From DATBQN01 sp963755825 (GTDB taxonomy: Bacteria; Acidobacteriota; Thermoanaerobaculia; Multivoradales; UBA5704): DNA of 64,000 bases. How positions within the stretch are numbered: position 1 is the stretch's first letter; every line of letters starts with the position of its first letter. The stretch spans positions 1,302,001 through 1,366,000 of the forward strand of contig CAVWLA010000001.1 of the NCBI GenBank assembly GCA_963755825.1. Reading direction: 5' to 3'. The notes under the pieces were generated by a model that did no database searches, was not told the origin of the DNA, and was given only the letters and a program-made list of their open reading frames with translations. Both the position numbers and the translations under genes were made by a program. Shown in pieces: positions 50,951 to 59,850 of this stretch.

Positions 50951-52167
50951 CAGGGCGCGGGCTCGGGCAAGACCGCCGCCGGCAAGGCGGCGGCGAAGAG
51001 ATCGAGGAGGCGGCCGGCGAGCTCGCCCTTCGGCTGGCGGCCAAAGAAGGTCGGCTCGCCCTCGCGGCGGTAGACGGTGACCTCGTTGGCGTCGGCGCCA
51101 AAGGCGATGTCGCGCCGCGAGACGTCGTTGGCGACGATGAAGTCGACCCGCTTGCGTGCGAGCTTGGCGCGGGCGTTGGCGGCGACGTCGGCGGTCTCGG
51201 CGGCGAAGCCGACGGCGACGGCGTGCGGCGCCAGGTCGCGCAGACCGGCGAGGATGTCCGGCGTCGGCTCGAGGTCGAGGACCGGCACCCCGCGCTCCTT
51301 CTTGATCTTCTCGGGGGCGATCTGGCGCGGCCGGAAGTCGGCGACGGCGGCGGTCATCACCAGGAGGTCGGCCGGCGGCGCCGCGGCGGCGACGGCGCGC
51401 GCCATCTCCGCCGCGCTCTCGACATCGACGCGGGTCACCGCCGCCGGCGTCGCGAGGGCCACCGGGCCGGCGATGAGGGTGACGCGGGCGCCGCGCTCGG
51501 CGGCGGCGGCGGCGAGGGCGAAGCCCATCTTGCCGCTCGACCGGTTGCCGAGGAAGCGCACCGGGTCGAGCCGCTCGTAGGTGGGGCCGGCGGTGACGAC
51601 GACGACGCGGCCGGCGAGCGGCCCGTTGGCCTTCGACTGACCGGCGGCTACCGCCGCCTCGGCGATCGCCTCCGGGTCGGCCATGCGGCCCATCCCCACC
51701 TCGCCCGAGGCGAGCGGCCCCGCGACCGGGCCGACGAAGCGGGCGCCGCGGCGGGCGAGGGTGGCGGCGTGCTCGGCGACCGCCGGCTTCGCCCACATCG
51801 CCGTGTGCATGGCGGGGGCGACGACCAGCGGGCCGTCGAAGGCGAGCGCCGCGGTGGTGAGGAAGTCGTCGGCGAGGCCGAGGGCGAGGCGGGCGAGGAG
51901 GTGGGCGGTGGCGGGGGCGACGACCAGGACGTCGGCCCAGGCGGCCGCCTCGATGTGCGCCTCCTCGCCGCCGCCGGTCGCCGTCAGGTACTCCTCGCCG
52001 AGGACCGGCGCGCCGGTGAGGACCTCGAGGGTGAGCGGGGCGACGAACGAGCGGGCGGCGACGGTGAGCGCGCAGCGCACCTCGCAGCCGCGCTCGCGCA
52101 GCCGCCGCACCAGCTCGGCGGCCTTGTAGGCGGCGATGCCGCCGCTCACTCCCAGGAGGACCCGCAC
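50950..52167 (-). CDS. coaBC: Bifunctional phosphopantothenoylcysteine decarboxylase / phosphopantothenate-cysteine ligase
   Basis: 405 residues. CoaC half (1-180): LLGVSGGIAAYKAAELVRRL, APATAHLLARLA and PAMHTAMWAKPAV, with His where E. coli has Asn in the PxMNxxMW motif, and ASGEVGMGRM where E. coli has Cys; both variants also occur in mycobacterial CoaBC. CoaB half (about 195-400): TAGPTYERLDPVRFLGNRSSG, MTAAVADFRP, KIKKE and VANDV. Makes 4'-phosphopantetheine precursors for coenzyme A. In the conserved gmk-rpoZ-coaBC order and coupled to the UDG gene. Confidence 0.95.
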   Translation of the reverse strand: MRVLLGVSGGIAAYKAAELVRRLRERGCEVRCALTVAARSFVAPLTLEVLTGAPVLGEEYLTATGGGEEAHIEAAAWADVLVVAPATAHLLARLALGLADDFLTTAALAFDGPLVVAPAMHTAMWAKPAVAEHAATLARRGARFVGPVAGPLASGEVGMGRMADPEAIAEAAVAAGQSKANGPLAGRVVVVTAGPTYERLDPVRFLGNRSSGKMGFALAAAAAERGARVTLIAGPVALATPAAVTRVDVESAAEMARAVAAAAPPADLLVMTAAVADFRPRQIAPEKIKKERGVPVLDLEPTPDILAGLRDLAPHAVAVGFAAETADVAANARAKLARKRVDFIVANDVSRRDIAFGADANEVTVYRREGEPTFFGRQPKGELAGRLLDLFAAALPAAVLPEPAP

Positions 52168-52197
52168 GGCGCGCCGACCGTCGTCCGCCGGGTGGTG

Positions 52198-52548
52198 CTA
52201 GTGGACCTCTTCGGCCTGCACCGGCTGCTCGTCGGCGCCGGGCTCCGCCGCCTCGGTGGGCTCCGGCAGGGGGGCTGGACCGTAGTCCCATTCGACCAGG
52301 TCGCTCTGCACCTCCTGCATCGCCACCTTGGTCGGCTTCTGGCGGCCGGCCACCTCGACCTTCGGCCGCGCGCCGCGCATCAGCTGCTCGGCCCGCTGAG
52401 CGGAGACGAGCACGAAGCGGAACTTGCTGTCCACCCGGTTGGGGGCGCGCTCGTCGCTCGGCAGCTGGTCCTCTTCCTTCGCCTTCTCCTGCTTCGAAAG
52501 GCTCTCCTCAACCGCGGCCTCGGTGGCCGCCGCCTTGGTTTTCTTCAT
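52198..52548 (-). CDS. rpoZ: RNA polymerase omega subunit
   Basis: 116 residues. NRVDSKFRFVLVSAQRAEQL then KPTKVAMQEV is the omega-fold core; the flanking segments are acidic and charged. Omega binds beta-prime and helps assemble RNA polymerase. The ATG overlaps the gmk stop (ATGA), and coaBC follows after 30 bases, the usual neighbourhood. The N-terminal 35 residues and acidic C-terminal tail are longer than in E. coli. Confidence 0.9.
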   Translation of the reverse strand: MKKTKAAATEAAVEESLSKQEKAKEEDQLPSDERAPNRVDSKFRFVLVSAQRAEQLMRGARPKVEVAGRQKPTKVAMQEVQSDLVEWDYGPAPLPEPTEAAEPGADEQPVQAEEVH

Positions 52549-53195
52549 GTGGAGCTCCTGTCTTGGAAATCCTTCAGGATGTCGTCGACCCGCGCGCGCA
52601 TCCGCTCCTGGCGGTGCCGTTTCTCGAGGATGATGGCGGCCAGCACGTCGCTCGCGCGATGCGCGTCATCGTTCACAATAACATATCGATACCGATCGTA
52701 ACGGCGGATCTCCCACAGCGACACCGCCAGGCGGCGGGAGATCTCCTGTTCCGAGTCGAGGGCGCGGCGGCGCAGCCGGCTCTCGAGGACGGCGTAGGAG
52801 GGCGGCATGATGAAGATGCTGTGCGCCTCCGGGTAGCGGCCGAGCACCCGCTCCGCCCCCTGCACGTCGATGTCCATCAGCACGTCGATGCCCTGGTCGA
52901 GGCGCAGGAACACCTCGTCCTTCGAGGTGCCGTAGTAGTTGTTGTGCACCTCCGCCCACTCGAGGAAGCTGTCGGCTGCGATCATCCCCTGGAAGGTCGC
53001 GTGGTCGACGAAGTGGTAGTCGCGCCCCGGCGCCTCGCCGGTGCGCGGCGCGCGGGTGGTGTGGCTGACCGAGAAGGCGACGCCGCCGAAGCCGGCGAGG
53101 CCGCCGGTCATCATGCTGTGGATGAGGGTCGTCTTGCCGGTGCCGGAGGGCGCCGAAAGGATGAACAGCTCGCCGCGCTGGACCGCTTCGCTCAA
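52545..53195 (-). CDS. gmk: Guanylate kinase
   Basis: 216 residues from the TTG at 53195 (MSEAVQRGELFILSAPSG), which gives the family length; upstream extension in frame holds no plausible start near the domain and runs into a palindromic repeat. P-loop SAPSGTGKTT, GMP-binding SHTTRAPRTGE and DYHFVD, EVHNNYYGTSK, and MDIDVQGAE. Phosphorylates GMP to GDP. No Shine-Dalgarno sequence precedes the TTG. Followed by rpoZ and coaBC. Normally yicC sits directly upstream of gmk; here a plus-strand gene lies between. Confidence 0.93.
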   Translation of the reverse strand: MSEAVQRGELFILSAPSGTGKTTLIHSMMTGGLAGFGGVAFSVSHTTRAPRTGEAPGRDYHFVDHATFQGMIAADSFLEWAEVHNNYYGTSKDEVFLRLDQGIDVLMDIDVQGAERVLGRYPEAHSIFIMPPSYAVLESRLRRRALDSEQEISRRLAVSLWEIRRYDRYRYVIVNDDAHRASDVLAAIILEKRHRQERMRARVDDILKDFQDRSST

Positions 53196-53290
53196 GAGGC
53201 TCGGTAGGGTTGGGGGGGCGCCGACGTGTCGTGCCGAGAGGAGGATAGCACAGGGGCGAGAAGGCGATCGGAGCGAGCCAGCGGACCCCC

Positions 53291-53312
53291 GCACAGGCAT
53301 GAATGCCCATGC
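53291..53312. repeat. Degenerate palindromic repeat, copy 1
   Basis: GCACAGGCAT, 2-base centre, ATGCCCATGC. It is an imperfect version of the perfect palindrome at 54819-54848; the pair brackets the plus-strand gene at 53390-54772. Looks like a REP-type extragenic palindrome. Confidence 0.55.
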
Positions 53313-53389
53313 TACGAGGGGCGCCGGATGAATCCGGCTTCGCGCCCTCGGGCGGTCGAGGTCTAAGATCGAGGTCCAGGAGGCCTGCC

Positions 53390-54772
53390 ATGAGACTTCG
53401 CCCACCGTGCCGCCGCGCGCTCCTCGCCTGCGCCCTCTTCGCCATCGCCGGCGCCGCCGCCTCGCAGGTGATCATCCTCGAACCTCCCAACCCCGCCGCG
53501 GAGGCCGCGGCGCGGCGCAGGCTGCGGCGGATCGAGGCGAAGGCCGCCAAGCAGCTGGTGAAGAGCCATGGCGATCCGGCGGACGGCGCCAGGCTCGGCG
53601 AGGCGCTGCGGGCGATCGGCGCCACCCGGCTCGATCACCCGGCGCCCGCCGTCCGCGCCGCCGTCGCCGCAGCGCGCGATCCGGCCGCCCTCGCTCTCGC
53701 CATCGCCGGCGACGCGAGCGACAGCGCCGAGGGCGCCGGCGTCTATGAGGCCGACGTCCTGCTCGTCGCGCTCTCTCTCCCCGCCGCCGCGCCGCGCCAG
53801 GCGGAGCTCTGGACGAGGGCGGCAGCGGAGGAACGCCAAGCCGACCTGCCGCTCCGCATCGCCTTCCTCGAGCGCGCCTACGACACCCTGCCGCCGCCCC
53901 CTCCAGGCGGGCCGCCGGCCGGCACGCCGGACGCTTTCTCGATCGCCTCCCGGGAGCTCGACGCGCTCCTCGGCGCCGGCCTCGCGCGCGACGCCGTCGC
54001 CGCCTTCGACGCCTGGCCGGCGGCGCTTCGCGAGCGCTTGGTGGCGGCGGGCGGCGGCACCTCGGTCGAGGGCTATATGCGGCCCGATCAGCGCCTCTCG
54101 CTCGCCGCCGCCCGCCTCCTCGTCGGCGACACGGAGGGCGCCCGCGCGCTCCTCGCTCGGGCGCCCGTCGCCGCCTGGCGGCCGACGGACGGCAACCTGG
54201 TGAGCGTCGACCACCGCGATCCGATGGCGGTCTTCCGCGCCATGCTCGAGCGCGCGCTCGCCCCGCCGGGCGGCGACGACCCCTTCCCCGTCCTCGCCGA
54301 GTTCGCGGCGTCCGACCTCTTCGGGCCCGGCACCGCGGTCTGGGGAGTCGGCGTCACCGCCTACGCCCGCCTCGCCGAGCGCGAGGGCTATCCGGCGGTC
54401 GCCGCCTTCGCCTGGCGGCTGGCGCCGGGAGACCGCGCGGCGGCACCCGCCGAGCCCGCTCTCCTCCCCGCCGCGGCGGCGCGCACCGCCCGCCGCCTGC
54501 GCGCCGAGATCTCCGAGGAGCAGCGGCTCGCCGACGCCGCACGGTCGACCGCTCTGCGCACCGCCGGCGAGCATCCCCGGCCGGTGGCGCGCAGTGCGCG
54601 CGACGGCTTGCGGCTCGATCAGGCGCCCGATGCGCAGCTCTTCGTCCTCGACCGCGCCGGCCGCAGCGGCCTCGTGGTGCTCGATCGCGAGCCTGCCTGC
54701 GGCGAGCTCTATCGCCTCGAGCCGCAGGGCGACGGCCTCGTCGGCGTCCTCTTCGGGTCGTGGACCTCCTGA
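53390..54772 (+). CDS. Secreted or periplasmic protein of unknown function
   Basis: 460 residues. The ATG follows AGGAGG; the first 25 residues (MRLRPPCRRALLACALFAIAG) are a signal peptide ending near AAAS. The mature part is helical, rich in Ala, Arg and Leu, with no cysteine pairs or catalytic motif I recognise; repeated ARLLVGDTEGARALLARAP and FEEGLARD-like stretches suggest TPR-like helical hairpins. The C-terminus (QLFVLDRAGRSGLVVLDRE) looks like a small beta domain. It is the only plus-strand gene in the 43.9-64 kb block, lies between yicC and gmk and is flanked by palindromic repeats. Codon use is similar to its neighbours. Function not known. Confidence 0.75.
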   Translation: MRLRPPCRRALLACALFAIAGAAASQVIILEPPNPAAEAAARRRLRRIEAKAAKQLVKSHGDPADGARLGEALRAIGATRLDHPAPAVRAAVAAARDPAALALAIAGDASDSAEGAGVYEADVLLVALSLPAAAPRQAELWTRAAAEERQADLPLRIAFLERAYDTLPPPPPGGPPAGTPDAFSIASRELDALLGAGLARDAVAAFDAWPAALRERLVAAGGGTSVEGYMRPDQRLSLAAARLLVGDTEGARALLARAPVAAWRPTDGNLVSVDHRDPMAVFRAMLERALAPPGGDDPFPVLAEFAASDLFGPGTAVWGVGVTAYARLAEREGYPAVAAFAWRLAPGDRAAAPAEPALLPAAAARTARRLRAEISEEQRLADAARSTALRTAGEHPRPVARSARDGLRLDQAPDAQLFVLDRAGRSGLVVLDREPACGELYRLEPQGDGLVGVLFGSWTS

Positions 54773-54818
54773 GGCGACGCCACGCCGCATTCGCGGGGTC
54801 GGGTGGCGCCGCTCGCAC

Positions 54819-54848
54819 CCCCGCACGGGCATTCATGCCCGTGCGGGG
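54819..54848. repeat. Perfect 14-bp palindromic repeat, copy 2 (REP-like)
   Basis: Arms CCCCGCACGGGCAT (54819-54832) and ATGCCCGTGCGGGG (54835-54848) pair perfectly around a 2-base centre. It shares the GCAnnGGCAT / ATGCC core with 53291-53312. It lies 46 bp past the stop of the plus-strand gene and may also act in transcription termination or RNA stability. Confidence 0.7.
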
Positions 54849-54867
54849 ACTCGCCAGCGCTTCACAC

Positions 54868-54889
54868 CTCGCCCGCGGATCGCGGCGAG
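54868..54889. other. Hairpin between convergent genes
   Basis: CTCGCCCGCG pairs with CGCGGCGAG around GAT with one bulged C. It lies 20 bp from the yicC stop codon. No T-run follows, so a terminator role is uncertain. Confidence 0.35.
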
Positions 54890-54908
54890 CACTCATGTCG
54901 CCCTCCCC

Positions 54909-55787
54909 CTACTCCACGTTCTGCACCTGCTCGCGGATCTGCTCGCAGACCACCTTGGCGTCGAGGACGGCGCGGGTCATGGCGGCGTTGCGGCATTTGG
55001 AGCCCAGGGTGTTGAGCTCGCGGAAGATCTCCTGGGTGAGGAAGTCGAGGCGCTTGCCGGAGGGGCCGCGCTCCGCCGCCACTTCGCGGAAGTGGCCGAG
55101 GTGGGCGCGCAGGCGGTCGAGCTCCTCGCTGACGTCGCCCCTGTCGACCAGGAGGGCGACCTCCTGGGCGACCCGCGCCTCGTCGAGCGGCTGACCGGCG
55201 AGGAGCTCGGCGAGCCGCCGGCGGAGCGCCGCCGCCATCTCGTCGCGCACGGTGCCGCGAAGGGCGTCGAGGCGGTCGGCGACCGCGCCCAAGAGGACCA
55301 GGCGCTCCTCCATCGCCCTGTCGAGGCTCGCCCCCTCGCGCTCGCGGCTCCCCACGAGCTGAGCGATCGCCTCGCCGGCCACCGCGAGGAGCAGCTCGCC
55401 GTCGCTCTCCTCCCAGCCGCCGCCCTCCAGCTCGACGCGGAAGGCTTCCGGCAGGCGCAGCAGGTCCCCGGCGGCGAGGCCGCTCGCCAGCAGCCCCTGG
55501 TCGACGAGCTTCTGCGTCGCCGCCACCGCCGCCTCGACGAGGCCGAGGTGGACGGCGACCGCGGCGCGGCGCTCGCCGCGCGGCCGCAGGTCGACGCGCA
55601 TCTCCACCCGGCCGCGCTGCACCTCTTTGCCCACCAGCTCGCGGAGGGCGGGCTCGCTCCCCCGCGACTCCTCCCCCATCCGCACCTGGAGGTCGAGGAA
55701 GCGGTGGTTGACCGCCTTCAACGAGACGGACATCGTGTGGCGCTCGCCCTCGGCCGACGCCTCGCCGTACCCGGTCATGCTGCGCAT
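54909..55787 (-). CDS. yicC: YicC/YloC family endoribonuclease
   Basis: 292 residues from the ATG at 55787, with AAGGAGG at ideal spacing; a longer in-frame start lacks it. MRSMTGYGEAS is the family's typical N-terminus, with VSLKAVNHRFLDLQVRM, GRVEMRVDL and the C-terminal GKRLDFLTQEIFRELNTLG and VCEQIREQVQNVE. E. coli YicC is a hexameric RNase. Length fits. Gene order yicC-gmk-rpoZ is common in bacteria, but here it is interrupted after yicC. Confidence 0.93.
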   Translation of the reverse strand: MRSMTGYGEASAEGERHTMSVSLKAVNHRFLDLQVRMGEESRGSEPALRELVGKEVQRGRVEMRVDLRPRGERRAAVAVHLGLVEAAVAATQKLVDQGLLASGLAAGDLLRLPEAFRVELEGGGWEESDGELLLAVAGEAIAQLVGSREREGASLDRAMEERLVLLGAVADRLDALRGTVRDEMAAALRRRLAELLAGQPLDEARVAQEVALLVDRGDVSEELDRLRAHLGHFREVAAERGPSGKRLDFLTQEIFRELNTLGSKCRNAAMTRAVLDAKVVCEQIREQVQNVE

Positions 55788-55819
55788 CGAGCCTCCTTGC
55801 CTGGAACCAGGCTGCGGTC

Positions 55820-56461
55820 TCAACTCTCCCTCGCGAATCGCTCCGCCGCCGCCTCGGCGGCGGCGAGCCGGAGCTCCAGCTGGCGCGCCGCGGCGCCGAG
55901 ATCGGCGCGCCGCTCAACGCTGAGCGCCTCGCCGTAGACGAAGTGGACGGCGGCGAACGGCAGCGGCACCAGGAAGCGATCCCACGACCGCAGCCGCCGC
56001 GCGCGGCTGGCGGCGATCGCCACCGGCTGGATCGGCAGGCCCGTCGCCGCCGCCGCCAGCACCACCCCCGGCTGCACCACCGAGGCCGGGCCGCGCGGGC
56101 CGTCCGGCGTGAAGGCGATGTCCCAGCCCTCCGCCGCCCGGCGCAGCAGGGACCGCATGCCGGCGAGCCCGCCGCGCGAGGACGAGCCGCGCGACGCGTC
56201 GATGCCGAAGTGGGCCACCGTCCGCGCGATCAGCTCGCCGTCGCCGCTCTGCGAGATCATCACCGAGATCCGCCGCCCGCGGTAGGCGTACGGCATGAAG
56301 AGCAGGTGGCGGTGCCAGAAGGCGAGGATGAAATGCTCGCCGGCGGCCTCGCGGGCACGGACGGGCTCGGCGCCGTGATGGCGCAGGCGAGCCGTCGCCC
56401 GCAGGCTGCGGATGAGGCCGGCGGCGAGCCACGGGAGGACCGCCGAGGATCCTCCGCTCAC
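55820..56461 (-). CDS. DUF374 / lysophospholipid acyltransferase family protein
   Basis: 213 residues from a GTG that overlaps the msbA stop (GTGA). ILAFWHRHLLFMPYAYRG, ISQSGDGELIARTVAHFG, RGSSSRGGLAGMRSLLR and the strongly conserved FTPDGPRGP are the DUF374 signature; the AFWHRH and PDGPRGP blocks correspond to acyltransferase substrate loops. Such proteins sit with lpxB and msbA and are thought to acylate a lipid A or Kdo-related lipid. The acyl acceptor is inferred from context only. Confidence 0.88.
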   Translation of the reverse strand: MSGGSSAVLPWLAAGLIRSLRATARLRHHGAEPVRAREAAGEHFILAFWHRHLLFMPYAYRGRRISVMISQSGDGELIARTVAHFGIDASRGSSSRGGLAGMRSLLRRAAEGWDIAFTPDGPRGPASVVQPGVVLAAAATGLPIQPVAIAASRARRLRSWDRFLVPLPFAAVHFVYGEALSVERRADLGAAARQLELRLAAAEAAAERFARES

Positions 56462-58371
56462 ACCCTGAACTGCAGATCGTAGAGGCGCTTGTAGGAGCCC
56501 CCCATGGCGAGCAGCTCGCGGTGCGAGCCCTCCTCGACGATGCGGCCGGCCTCCATCACCGCGATGCGGTCGGCGCGCATCACCGTCGCCAGGCGGTGGG
56601 CGATGACGAGCGTCGTGCGGCCGTCCATCAGGTTGTAGAGCGCCTTCTGCACCAGCGCCTCGGACTGGCTGTCGAGCTGCGAGGTCGCCTCGTCGAGGAT
56701 GAGGATGGGGGCGTTCTTGAGGAGGGCGCGGGCGATCGCCAGCCGCTGCCGCTGGCCGCCCGAGAGGCGGAGGCCGGACTCGCCGATCACCGTGTCGTAG
56801 CCCTTGGGGAGCTGCATGATGAACTCGTCGGCGTAGGCCGCCGCCGCCGCCTCGCGCACCCGCTCGAGCGGCAGGTCGGAGCGGCCGTAGGCGATGTTGG
56901 CGCGCACCGTGTCGTTGAACAGCATGGTGTCCTGGGTGACCAGGCCGATCATCGCCCTGAGGCTCGCGAGGTCGATCTGCCGGATGTCGACGCCGTCGAT
57001 CGTCAGCCGGCCGGAGTCGGGGTCGAAGAAGCGCGGCAGCAGGTTGACGAGGGTCGACTTGCCGGCCCCCGACGGGCCGACGAGCGCCACCACCTCGCCG
57101 CGGCGCAGCGGCAGCACCACCTCGTGGAGCACCGGCCGGTCGTCGTAGGCGAAGGAGACCCCCTCGTAGGCGAGCCCGCGCTCGACGGTCGCGATCTTCT
57201 GCGCCCCCGGCAGGTCGACGATGTCGTTGGGGATCGCCAGCACCCCCGACACCCGCTGCCCCGCCGCCGCCGCCTCCTGCAGGATGAGGTTGACCTTGTT
57301 GAGCTTGCGCACCGGGTCGTACATCATGAAGAGGGTGGTCAAGAACTTGATCAGCTCGGCGGCGGTGAGCTCGCCGGCGCGGATCGCCTTGCCGGCGTAG
57401 ACCAAGAGCGCCGCGGCACCCACCACCGCCAGCGACTCGACCACCGGCCCCGAGGCGTTCGACAGCATCTGCGCCCAGAGGTTGACCTTGAGATGCCGGC
57501 GGGTGGCGCGCTGGAAGCGGCCGACCTCGAACCCCTCCATGCCGAACGCCTTGACCACGCGATGGCCGCGGATCCCCTCCGCCATCAGGCTGGCGAGGTC
57601 CGACATGCGCTCCTGGCTGCGGTGGCTCGTCCGCCGCATCCCCTTGCCGAAGCGGACGATGGGATAGAGCATGATCGGCGCCGCGACGAGCGACAGCAGC
57701 GCCAGCCGGAAGTGGGTCGAGAGCAGCAGGGCGAGGAGGAAGATCAGCGTCACCGACTGCTGGAAGAGGTCGAGCAGGCGGTTGGAGACGGCGTTCTGCA
57801 TCAGCGCCACGTCGTTGATGACCCGCGCCACAAGCTCCCCCGACGGATGCTCCGAGTGGAAGCGGCTCGACTGGCCGAGGATGTGGCCGTAGAGGTCGTT
57901 GCGGATGTCGGTGGTGATCCCCAGGCCGATGTGCTGGAACGAGTAGCCGGAGACGAAGTCGGCGAGGCTGCGCAGCAGGAAGACGACGACGAAGAGGAAG
58001 GGGACGAAGTAGACCACCTGGCTCGGGCCGATCCCCAGGTGGCGCTTGAGCGAGCGGTAGCCGCGGTCGATGGCGCCGGCGATGTCGAGCTGGTGCGAGA
58101 GCTTGGTGAGCGGCGCCGGCGCGGCCGCGCTCAGCCCGCCCGAGCCGGGCACGGCGCCGGGCTTGGCGGCGTGATGCGTCGGCATCCCCGGCATCCCGAT
58201 CATCTCCGGCGTCTGGTTGGTGAGCAGCACCTCGCCGAAGATCGGCTCGATCAGCGAGACGATCGCCGCCGTCGCCGCGGCGAAGAGGAGGATGGAGACC
58301 GCGGCGAGCGCCGCCCAGCCGAGGTAGCGGCGGATGTAGCGCCAGAAGAAGGCGATGAGATCGCCCGTCAT
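56458..58371 (-). CDS. msbA: Lipid A export ABC transporter, ATP-binding and permease protein
   Basis: 637 residues. A six-helix membrane domain (about 1-370) fused to an ATPase with Walker A GPSGAGKST, Q-loop GLVTQDTMLFND, signature LSGGQRQR, Walker B ILILDEATS and IAHRL. The ATG overlaps the lpxB stop and its stop overlaps the acyltransferase start, so lpxB-msbA-DUF374 are coupled. MsbA flips lipid A-core across the inner membrane. The loop between helices 1 and 2 is about 75 residues (42-118) and rich in Met, Pro, Gly and His, far longer than in E. coli MsbA. Confidence 0.9.
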   Translation of the reverse strand: MTGDLIAFFWRYIRRYLGWAALAAVSILLFAAATAAIVSLIEPIFGEVLLTNQTPEMIGMPGMPTHHAAKPGAVPGSGGLSAAAPAPLTKLSHQLDIAGAIDRGYRSLKRHLGIGPSQVVYFVPFLFVVVFLLRSLADFVSGYSFQHIGLGITTDIRNDLYGHILGQSSRFHSEHPSGELVARVINDVALMQNAVSNRLLDLFQQSVTLIFLLALLLSTHFRLALLSLVAAPIMLYPIVRFGKGMRRTSHRSQERMSDLASLMAEGIRGHRVVKAFGMEGFEVGRFQRATRRHLKVNLWAQMLSNASGPVVESLAVVGAAALLVYAGKAIRAGELTAAELIKFLTTLFMMYDPVRKLNKVNLILQEAAAAGQRVSGVLAIPNDIVDLPGAQKIATVERGLAYEGVSFAYDDRPVLHEVVLPLRRGEVVALVGPSGAGKSTLVNLLPRFFDPDSGRLTIDGVDIRQIDLASLRAMIGLVTQDTMLFNDTVRANIAYGRSDLPLERVREAAAAAYADEFIMQLPKGYDTVIGESGLRLSGGQRQRLAIARALLKNAPILILDEATSQLDSQSEALVQKALYNLMDGRTTLVIAHRLATVMRADRIAVMEAGRIVEEGSHRELLAMGGSYKRLYDLQFRV

Positions 58372-59600
58372 GCAGCGATCCCCGGCGAGCCGGCCGACCG
58401 GCTGGTGCCGGCAGCAGTGGCGAGGAAGGCCGCCACCTCGGCGGCGGCGCGGCGGCTGGCGCCGCCCTCGCCCAGCCGCCCGCGGAGCTCGCCGAGCGCC
58501 TGCCGCATGCGGGCGATGGCGGCGGGGTCGCCGAGCAGACGGCGCGCCTCGGCGGCGATGCGCTCGGGCGTCGCCTCGCCCTGGATCAGCTCGGGGACGA
58601 CGCGGCGGCCGAGCACCAGGTTGACGAGCGCGATGTCGGGGAGGCGCACGAGCAGGCGGGCGAGCAGATAGGTCGCCGTCCCCAGCCGGTAGACGACGAT
58701 CGAGGGCGTCGTCAGCAGCCCCACCTCGAGCGTCGCGGTGCCCGAGGCGCAGAGGGCGAGGTGCGAGTCGGCGACGGCGCGGAAGCGGTCGCTCTCGACC
58801 ACCTCGACGGGGAGGCCGGCGAGCTCGATCGCCTCGTCGACCAGCTCGCGCGGCAGGCTGGGGGCGAGGATCAGGCGCACCTGGATCGGCAGCTCGGCGG
58901 CGAGGAGGCGCGCCGCCGCCAGCATCGTCGGCAGCAGCGCCTCGACCTCCGAGCGGCGCGAGCCGGGGAGGAGCGCGAGGTGGAAGGGCGACGCGGCGGG
59001 AGACTCCGCGGGGCTGGTCGCAGCGCCGGTCGCGGCGCTGCCGGTCCCGCGATCCCAGACGCTGGTCAGCGCCGGCACCTCGTCGACCAGCGGATGGCCG
59101 ACGTGGACGGCGGGAACGCCGGCCCGGCGATAGAAGTCGACCTCGAAGGGGAAGAGCACCAGCATGCGGTCGACGACGCGCGCGATGGTGCGCAGGCGCC
59201 CCTTGCGCCAGGCCCACACCTGCGGGCTGATGTAGTAGAGGACGGGGACGCCGCGCTTCTTGAGCTGGCGCGCGAGGCGGAGGTTGAAGTCGGGGAAGTC
59301 GATGAGCACCGCGGCGCGCGGCGGCCGGCGGTCGACCTCGGCGAGGAGCGCGGCGAAGATCTGGCGGGCGCGGGAGAGGATGCGGAGCACCTCGGTGATG
59401 CCGACGACCGAGATCTCGGCGCTGTCGGCGACCGTCGCGCAGCCGGCGCGGCGCATCTCGGCGCCGCCCAAGCCGAAGGTCTCGAGGCCGGGCATCAGGC
59501 GGGCGAGCTCCTCGATCAGGCGCGCGCCGTGGAGATCGCCCGAGGTCTCGCCGGCGACGACCAGCAGACGCTCGCGCCCGCCGGCGCCCGGCGGGCTCAC
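58368..59600 (-). CDS. lpxB: Lipid A disaccharide synthase
   Basis: 410 residues from a GTG preceded by GGAGA. Family GT19 motifs: VVAGETSGDLHGA, FGLGGAEMRRAG, VGITEVLRIL, IDFPDFNLRLAR, YYISPQVWAWRKGR, VGHPLVDE, LLPGSRRSEVEALLP and ASGTATLEVGLL. Joins UDP-diacylglucosamine and lipid X at the inner membrane. No other lpx gene is in the window. Tight coupling to msbA links synthesis and export. Confidence 0.95.
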   Translation of the reverse strand: MSPPGAGGRERLLVVAGETSGDLHGARLIEELARLMPGLETFGLGGAEMRRAGCATVADSAEISVVGITEVLRILSRARQIFAALLAEVDRRPPRAAVLIDFPDFNLRLARQLKKRGVPVLYYISPQVWAWRKGRLRTIARVVDRMLVLFPFEVDFYRRAGVPAVHVGHPLVDEVPALTSVWDRGTGSAATGAATSPAESPAASPFHLALLPGSRRSEVEALLPTMLAAARLLAAELPIQVRLILAPSLPRELVDEAIELAGLPVEVVESDRFRAVADSHLALCASGTATLEVGLLTTPSIVVYRLGTATYLLARLLVRLPDIALVNLVLGRRVVPELIQGEATPERIAAEARRLLGDPAAIARMRQALGELRGRLGEGGASRRAAAEVAAFLATAAGTSRSAGSPGIAA

Positions 59601-59642
59601 GTCAGTCTCCAGGGGTGGCGCGCCTGGCGAGGACGCCGCATC

Positions 59643-59837
59643 TCAGGGGATCGGCGCCGGCGGTCCCGAGGGGAAGGGATACATCAGCCAGGCGGCGAGG
59701 AGCCCTCCCCCGACCATGCCGAGGAAGAGCTGCAGGAAGAGCACCGCCTGCTCGCGGCGGCCGCGCCGCCAGAGGGCGGTGAAGAAGACGGAGACGAGGA
59801 GGGCGTAGACGACCATGAGGAGGAAGTGGCTGATCAC
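59643..59837 (-). CDS. Small two-helix membrane protein
   Basis: 64 residues from a GTG with GGGAGA about eight bases upstream. Two hydrophobic helices (FLLMVVYALLVSVFFTAL and LFLQLFLGMVGGGLLAAWLM) are joined by a short basic segment WRRGRREQ. No named family comes to mind. It fits between the DUF6677-like gene (13 bp away) and lpxB (42 bp away) on the same strand. Its regular spacing in the operon supports a real gene. A role in lipid A or envelope assembly is only a guess from position. Confidence 0.65.
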   Translation of the reverse strand: MISHFLLMVVYALLVSVFFTALWRRGRREQAVLFLQLFLGMVGGGLLAAWLMYPFPSGPPAPIP

Positions 59838-59850
59838 CGGCGCTCTCCCT

